From the NCBI GenBank assembly GCA_003990745.1, contig RBNI01005646.1:1-12301 (forward strand): a stretch of DNA of 12,301 nt, in the 5' to 3' direction. Every line of letters begins with the position of its first letter. Within the stretch, counting starts at the first letter, position 1. The notes beneath the pieces were generated by a model that was not told where the DNA came from, ran no database searches, and saw only the letters and a program-made list of their open reading frames with translations. The DNA is from Jimgerdemannia flammicorona. Taxonomy: Eukaryota; Mucoromycota; Endogonomycetes; Endogonales; Endogonaceae. Both the position numbers and the translations under genes were made by a program. Below, piece after piece: positions 8,961 through 12,301 of the stretch.

Positions 8961-9392
8961 GGTAGCAATTGGGGTTCTTGTCTGAGTCTTGTCTGGCTTG
9001 ATAGTAATGTTGGCTCCATCCTGAATCAGGGTAACTTCATTCTTGGTCCAATCAATCTGAGGGTTGTATCGTGTAAGCCAGGGTTTGCCTAGGATCAGAT
9101 CATGGTCTCCTAGTAGTACTACCTCGAAATCTAAATGTTCCCAGTACTTCTGGATCTTAAGGGGAAGTTTAGCAGCAATTGAGTCAATTGGTAAGGTGGT
9201 GCCATCTGTAGTGACAACTCTACCATTCTTGCCAGCTGGTTTGGTGAGAATCTTGAGCTTATCGATGAGGTTCTTGTTGATGAAGTTCCCAACAGCTCCA
9301 CTGTCTATAAGAACATCTAGCTCTTATCCCTTGACTAGACCTTTGAAAATGAGTATTGAATTGGCTTGGTTCTCAGCTATACTTGTAACTTT
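8961..9392 (-). pseudogene. pol: Gypsy pol, aspartic protease section
   Basis: The retropepsin-type protease matures the polyprotein. The active site reads VLIDSGAVGNFIN, with the catalytic Asp at 9303-9305 and D-S-G-A intact, unlike in the neighbouring copia copy. The conserved C-terminal segment is DLILGKPWLTRYNPQIDW, as in Ty3/gypsy proteases. One stop, TAA at 9324-9326, comes just before ELDVLIDSG; CAA to TAA would explain it. It lies directly downstream of the dUTPase and in the same frame as that domain's second half. A charged linker leads into the RT. I put the domain's 5' edge just after dUTPase motif 5, which is approximate. Confidence 0.88.
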
Positions 9393-9762
9393 GTCAGTAC
9401 TGCCAAAGTCTTTCTGATCTCGCTTGGTTGAAGACAGCTTGGTGACTTCTTTGACAACTGGTAGAGTGGCTTACTCCAGAATGAGCTGTGCAATTCTGTC
9501 TCCTTCATTGATGGTATATGGTTGGTTCTTGTGGTTGACTAGCAGGACTTGCATTTCACCTTGGAAGTCAGGATCAATAACTCCAGCACCAACAACCAAT
9601 GAGTGCTTGAAGCTGAGGTGCAATTCTTGTATAATGTTCCTTGGGGATTTCGACTGAAAGGCCAGTTGGAATGAGCCTTCTTTCATGTACAAGAATAGTG
9701 ACTTATTGTACTGCTTGAAGGTCCAAACCAATGACTCCTTCTGACTGTGCTTGAGGGATCTG
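9393..9762 (-). pseudogene. Retroelement dUTPase domain, split by a frameshift
   Basis: A trimeric-type dUTPase, the enzyme that hydrolyses dUTP to dUMP and so limits uracil incorporation into cDNA. Motif 1 (GVIGLDLQA, 9712-9738) and the strand leading to motif 2 (IPTGLSVEIPKEHYTRIAP) are in the gag frame. Motif 3 (GAGVIDPDFQGE, 9555-9587) and motif 4 (EGDRIAQLIL, 9477-9503) are in the other frame. A degenerate motif 5 (RDQKDFGSTD, 9393-9422) follows; the family usually has R-G-x-x-G-F-G-S-T-G, so three Gly are now Asp. Between IAP and FKHSL only about four bases remain where five codons (the RSSLA-like motif 2) are expected, which removes the motif and shifts the frame. Stops lie at 9703-9705 and 9471-9473, among others. 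Its length (about 123 codons) fits the family. It sits between nucleocapsid and protease, as in betaretroviruses; lentiviral dUTPases sit before integrase. Confidence 0.85.
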
Positions 9763-10827
9763 GGCCTTGGGGTTGACTCACATAAAATTGAGTATAACTT
9801 CTTATTCAACTGGTTGACCTTGGGTGTCTTTGGATAGGACCAGAATCCTCTTTGGTTCAGCAGTTTTCTTAGGACATTTAGTTGCAATGTGACCAGACTA
9901 ATGGCAAAAGAAGCAGGCTCCAGCCTTCTTGAGACACTCCTTTTCCTCAGGTATAAGCTTGTCTTTCTTGTTCTTGTCAATGGTGTCTAGGTCCATGGGG
10001 GCAGGTCCAACAGTTCTGACTTTGGGTTCCTCTCTTCTGTGGTTGTTATTGTTGTTGAAAGGCAGTCTCTTCTGTTCAAAGCAGTGATCATAGATAATGA
10101 CATCAAACCTATTAGCAATTTTCATTACTGTATCTAGGTCCTTGGGTTCTTCTAGTTCAATACGAACTCAGGTTTGACCTTTCAGATCTTAAATATACTT
10201 GTCAACCTTCTCATCTTCAGTGACATGTGATAATTCAAGCAGGATTGATAGGAATTATACATTGTATGCTTACACAGACTTGAGTTTTTTGACATTTGCC
10301 AGATGGTCTTGTACAGCCTTAGTGCTGTTGACTGGTTTGAATTGGCCTTGAATAGCATCAGAGAATTCACCCCAGGTCTTGATTCAGCCAGAGAATCTGG
10401 TATTCTGGACATGATTTCACCACCAGATTGCAGCATTCCCTCAAAGGAGTATGGCAGCAAATTGGACTAGTATTGCTTCTTCCAAATTGGTCAGTTCTCT
10501 ATATTGCTCTAATTGGAAAAGCCAGGTGTCAGTAAACAGTCCTCCTCTTTGACCATCAAAGGTGTTGGGCTTCTGAGGCTTGATAGTGACTGCTGTCAGA
10601 TGTATTAATGTCAGTAGAGGTGCAGAGGTATGGGCAGAGGCCTTGCTTTCCTTTCTTTCTATGTATTCTTGAAGTTGAGCAATTTGAGCTAATGTGGTCT
10701 ACAAAAGACTCTCAATGGTCCTGTTTGACTGAGTAGGGTTTTGCTGTTCCTCTTCTTCTTGCTGATTGTATGAGGCATTGCCTGGACCATAGGTATTATA
10801 TGAAGGGTTTCACCCATTGTCCTCCAT
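9763..10827 (-). pseudogene. gag: Gypsy gag with nucleocapsid CCHC zinc knuckle
   Basis: Starts at ATG 10827 (MEDNG), 54 bases after the primer binding site, and stays in one frame through the zinc knuckle. The N-terminus is Gln/Asn-rich (ASYNQQEEEEQQNPTQ) with a short coiled-coil-like stretch (TTLAQIAQLQEYIERK). The capsid core follows: KPNTFDGQRGG, TDTWLFQLEQYREL, then GNAAIWW and TWGEFSDAIQGQFKP, the usual Ty3/gypsy Gag landmarks. A basic linker (KRLPFNNNNNHRREEPK) and APMDLDTI lead to the knuckle: CFFCH, a stop, then SGHIATKCPK, giving C-x2-C-x4-H-x4-C if the stop at 9898-9900 is counted as one residue. About twelve premature stops occur. Those in LL*GNAAIWW*NHV and KGQT*VRIEL sit where CGA (Arg) would fit, implying CpG-to-TpG change. 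The function (virus-like particle shell) is known from the family. Confidence 0.85.
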
Positions 10828-10881
10828 AGTGTTGTGACTGATATCTTGAGAGATGTCTTGATAAGGCTAGGTATAACTTAA

Positions 10882-10893
10882 CTGCTGCTACCA
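10882..10893 (-). promoter_or_regulatory. Primer binding site, initiator-Met tRNA type
   Basis: Two bases inside the LTR end, the minus strand reads TGGTAGCAGCAG. TGG pairs with the CCA tail of a tRNA, and TGGTAGCAG is the complement expected for an initiator methionine tRNA ending CTGCTACCA. Position and sequence both fit a first-strand priming site. The exact tRNA cannot be named without the host tRNA set. Confidence 0.75.
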
Positions 10894-10895
10894 AG

Positions 10896-11300
10896 TGTAA
10901 CAGTTCTAGTTTCTAAATAAGGAAGTAACTAGTTCTGGTAGTTCTAAGTAGCTCAAAGAGATATTTAAGGACTCAAGTATTCTCAAAGGATTTCTGAGAG
11001 AAAATATTCTGAGACTTTATTCATGAGAACAAAGGGGATATTTATATAAGATCTGAAAGAAGGATCTGGAAGGATCTGAGAAATCAAAAGAAAATGCCAA
11101 GAGGAAAGTTCTTGGCAAAGATGACAAATGATGACAAATAAAGTTCTACAAGTTTCCAAGATATTCCATGACTAGCTAAATAAGTACTAGTTAATGCTTG
11201 ACACCAAGAAGGGGATTTCTAAGTACACAGAAAGTGCTAGAAGATTATAGAATATTCAAGAAAGACAGAGAAAAGAAATAAACTATGCTAAAATGTTACA
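10896..11300 (-). repeat. Gypsy 5' LTR, 405 bp, TGTAACA...TGTTACA
   Basis: Bounded by a perfect 7-base inverted repeat: TGTAACA at 10896-10902 and TGTTACA at 11294-11300 on the plus strand. The inner end is next to the primer binding site, which fixes the element's orientation. On the minus strand there is a TATA-like TATATAAA (plus 11041-11048) and, about 20 bases later, AATAAA (plus 11016-11021), plausible promoter and poly(A) signals. GGATCTG is repeated around 11060-11080. There is no CpG in the whole LTR. The 5 bases outside it, 11301-11305 (agtta), are the predicted target-site duplication; the partner lies outside the window. Confidence 0.85.
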
Positions 11301-11580
11301 AGTTAATTCTTCTATCAGCTATTATTATATGTAGATAATTTTATCTCAATTTATCTAAATTCAGTAATGAGTCTCTAATAAAGTTTCTGCCATGATGGGT
11401 GTTATGTACTATATCTCTATTAATAAGATTTAGTACTATCAACCTCATTCTTTAATTAGTTTACAATGCTTGATCTGTTGGATTTTTAAAATACCATATG
11501 AATCAGGCATCATAAAAAATGAGCAACCCTACTAGTCTATATAAAAAACCCAAAATAAGACAAATCTTGAAGCCAGTACA
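11301..11580. other. AT-rich, CpG-free flank of the gypsy LTR, no gene seen
   Basis: About 280 bases, rich in A and T, without a CpG and without an open frame of note. A TATA-like CTATATAAAAAACCC is present on the plus strand near 11537-11551. It could be host intergenic DNA that shared the gypsy element's methylation and decay, or a fragment of an older element into which gypsy inserted. I recognise no terminal repeat or coding motif. Confidence 0.4.
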
Positions 11581-11611
11581 GCACGGCATGTGCCTAGCTT
11601 GACATCGCTAG

Positions 11612-11983
11612 CACACTTCGTGGGAGGTTGGGTCCTTCCAGTCGGAGGCGGTGTTGAGATTAAGGCCACTGTCGTATTGGTCGACTAAAGGGAAGATTGG
11701 TGCTGTGAAAGTGTACATCGATGCTACTTACGAGGTGTTGGACGTCCTTTCCAGTGAATTTGCCAAACCATCGCCGGAAGGAGGTAAGGGCACTGGCTAA
11801 TTTGTCATTATGTTTGCCATCGTTTTCGTCTCAGAAGATTCTACACACGTACTTGGCAAAATCCAACAGCCGTACACTCGATATCATGTGTTTTTGCGAA
11901 CCGAACAAAGCCAATATCTAACAGTTATGGAGATTGTTCCTATAAACCAAGTTGCAGAACTTTTGTACTGCAACGCTCCTTGA
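11612..11983 (+). pseudogene. Possible relic of a host coding region, unidentified
   Basis: One plus-strand frame is open from about 11612 to TGA 11981-11983 except for a single TAA at 11798-11800, about 124 codons. The peptide looks protein-like in places (KIGAVKVYIDATYEVLDVL before the stop, YTRYHVFLRTEQSQYLTVM after it), but I do not recognise a family and see no start codon in context. A second frame upstream reads VGGGVEIKATVVLVD and stops just before 11690, so a frameshift is possible. Base composition and CpG are normal, unlike the neighbouring element. It could equally be chance in non-coding DNA. Confidence 0.2.
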
Positions 11984-12160
11984 TATGTATATACTCTCAA
12001 TTAACGTGTCCTTTGAATTGTTGTCATACCGAACTCGGACACAAACTTAATCCGACTGACCAAAGTAATTCAGAAAATGTAGATATATGCAATCGAAGCG
12101 TAGTCCCATAAAAATAAAGTGACGTGTGCTAATGTGTTCTTTTAATTTTTGCACACAGAT

Positions 12161-12301
12161 TCATACAAAACTCTATTTTGTGTTGTTGACTTCTGTGCAA
12201 TGTACCCATTGCTTCCACACCATATTTGCGACCTCGTCAGGTTAGCGGCCTACTCCGATCACACCGTTCTCATGAAGACTTATTGTGTTTGTGTCGTTTG
12301 T
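12161..12301 (+). other. Possible exon after a fungal-type 3' splice site, runs off the window
   Basis: At 12128-12158 the plus strand reads GCTAAT, a T-rich run and then TTTTTGCACACAG, resembling a branch point, polypyrimidine tract and AG acceptor of a short fungal intron. After it the frame beginning at 12161 is open for all 47 codons to the window end (FCVVDFCAMYPLLPHH early on). No domain is recognisable and no matching donor site was fixed, so this is only a candidate. An AATAAA at 12113-12118 lies just upstream and could instead end a transcript coming from the left. Confidence 0.15.

Larger units (their letters stand above)
7547..11300 (-). mobile_element. Ty3/gypsy LTR retrotransposon carrying a dUTPase, 3' part missing
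   Basis: A minus-strand element in the order 5' LTR (11300-10896), primer binding site, gag, CCHC knuckle, dUTPase, aspartic protease, RT and partial RNase H. Gag and the first half of the dUTPase are in one frame (starting ATG 10827); the rest, to 7547, is in a second frame. The shift lies near 9600-9616. About 13 stops interrupt the first frame and 8 the second. RNase H ends abruptly at the copia LTR, so the final RNase H strand, integrase and 3' LTR are not in the window. I count about nine CpG in 3.75 kb, whereas base composition predicts well over a hundred. The element is dead: stops throughout, a frameshift, and altered RT and RNase H active sites. It is probably the oldest of the three. 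Confidence 0.92.

Noticed and set aside
7770..9417. Plus-strand frames at 7770-8135, 8160-8357, 8659-8949 and 9064-9417
   Set aside because: They lie antisense to clear gypsy RT and protease motifs and show no conserved motif of their own.
9600..9620. Programmed frameshift joining gag and pol
   Set aside because: The frame change falls inside the dUTPase fold and removes motif 2, and I see no clear slippery heptamer, so deletion is more likely.
9471..9980. The 169-codon frame taken as one whole protein
   Set aside because: Its first part is a shadow of the gag zinc-knuckle frame; only from about 9610 down does it encode real dUTPase motifs.
10182..10460. Minus-strand 92-codon frame in gag
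   Set aside because: It is out of register with the gag frame, which carries the GNAAIWW and GEFSDAIQGQFKP landmarks; it is a shadow frame left open by chance.
3657..10827. Alternative genetic code explaining the in-frame stops
   Set aside because: TAA, TAG and TGA all occur, at positions with different usual residues, and catalytic residues are lost as well. Decay is the better explanation; LINE ORF1 uses a standard code.
11721..11921. Plus-strand 66-codon ATG frame in the right flank
   Set aside because: Short, no motif, and it overlaps a longer frame in another register that looks more protein-like.

Overview
The window is a pile of retrotransposons in eukaryotic chromosomal DNA, most likely from a filamentous fungus; a basidiomycete is my best guess, but that is weak. 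No rRNA, tRNA, CRISPR array, bacterial operon or intact host gene is visible. Three elements of different classes lie end to end: a non-LTR (LINE) element on the minus strand (1 to about 3,616), a Ty1/copia element on the plus strand (about 3,600-7,546), and a Ty3/gypsy element on the minus strand (7,547-11,300). About 1 kb of different DNA follows (11,301-12,301).

The LINE is the best preserved. ORF1 is intact (about 608 codons). It is followed 31 bases later by ORF2, with an APE-type endonuclease and the start of a reverse transcriptase. ORF2 runs off the left edge and carries two in-frame stops. The copia pol is one continuous frame of 1,160 codons (PR-IN-RT-RH order) with about 19 stop codons and no frameshift. 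It ends in a 3' LTR whose last bases, CAACA, abut the gypsy RNase H codons exactly. The gypsy element has a clear 405-bp 5' LTR (TGTAACA...TGTTACA), an initiator-Met-type primer binding site, gag with a CCHC knuckle, a dUTPase, protease, RT and part of RNase H. It then stops at the copia junction, so its integrase and 3' LTR are not in the window.

The simplest history is nesting: gypsy inserted first, copia inserted into gypsy RNase H, and the LINE inserted into copia gag. The missing copia 5' part and gypsy 3' part should then lie left of the window. Decay agrees: the LINE has two stops, the copia and gypsy elements about twenty each. The gypsy element is also almost free of CpG (about nine in 3.75 kb).

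The most unusual item is the dUTPase inside the gypsy polyprotein, between nucleocapsid and protease, now split across two frames. Also notable are the near-total CpG loss, which continues about 280 bp past the LTR, and the same YxDD-to-YxDN change in both reverse transcriptases. From about 11,580 the sequence has normal CpG content and looks like host DNA, with one weak gene-like relic and one possible exon.
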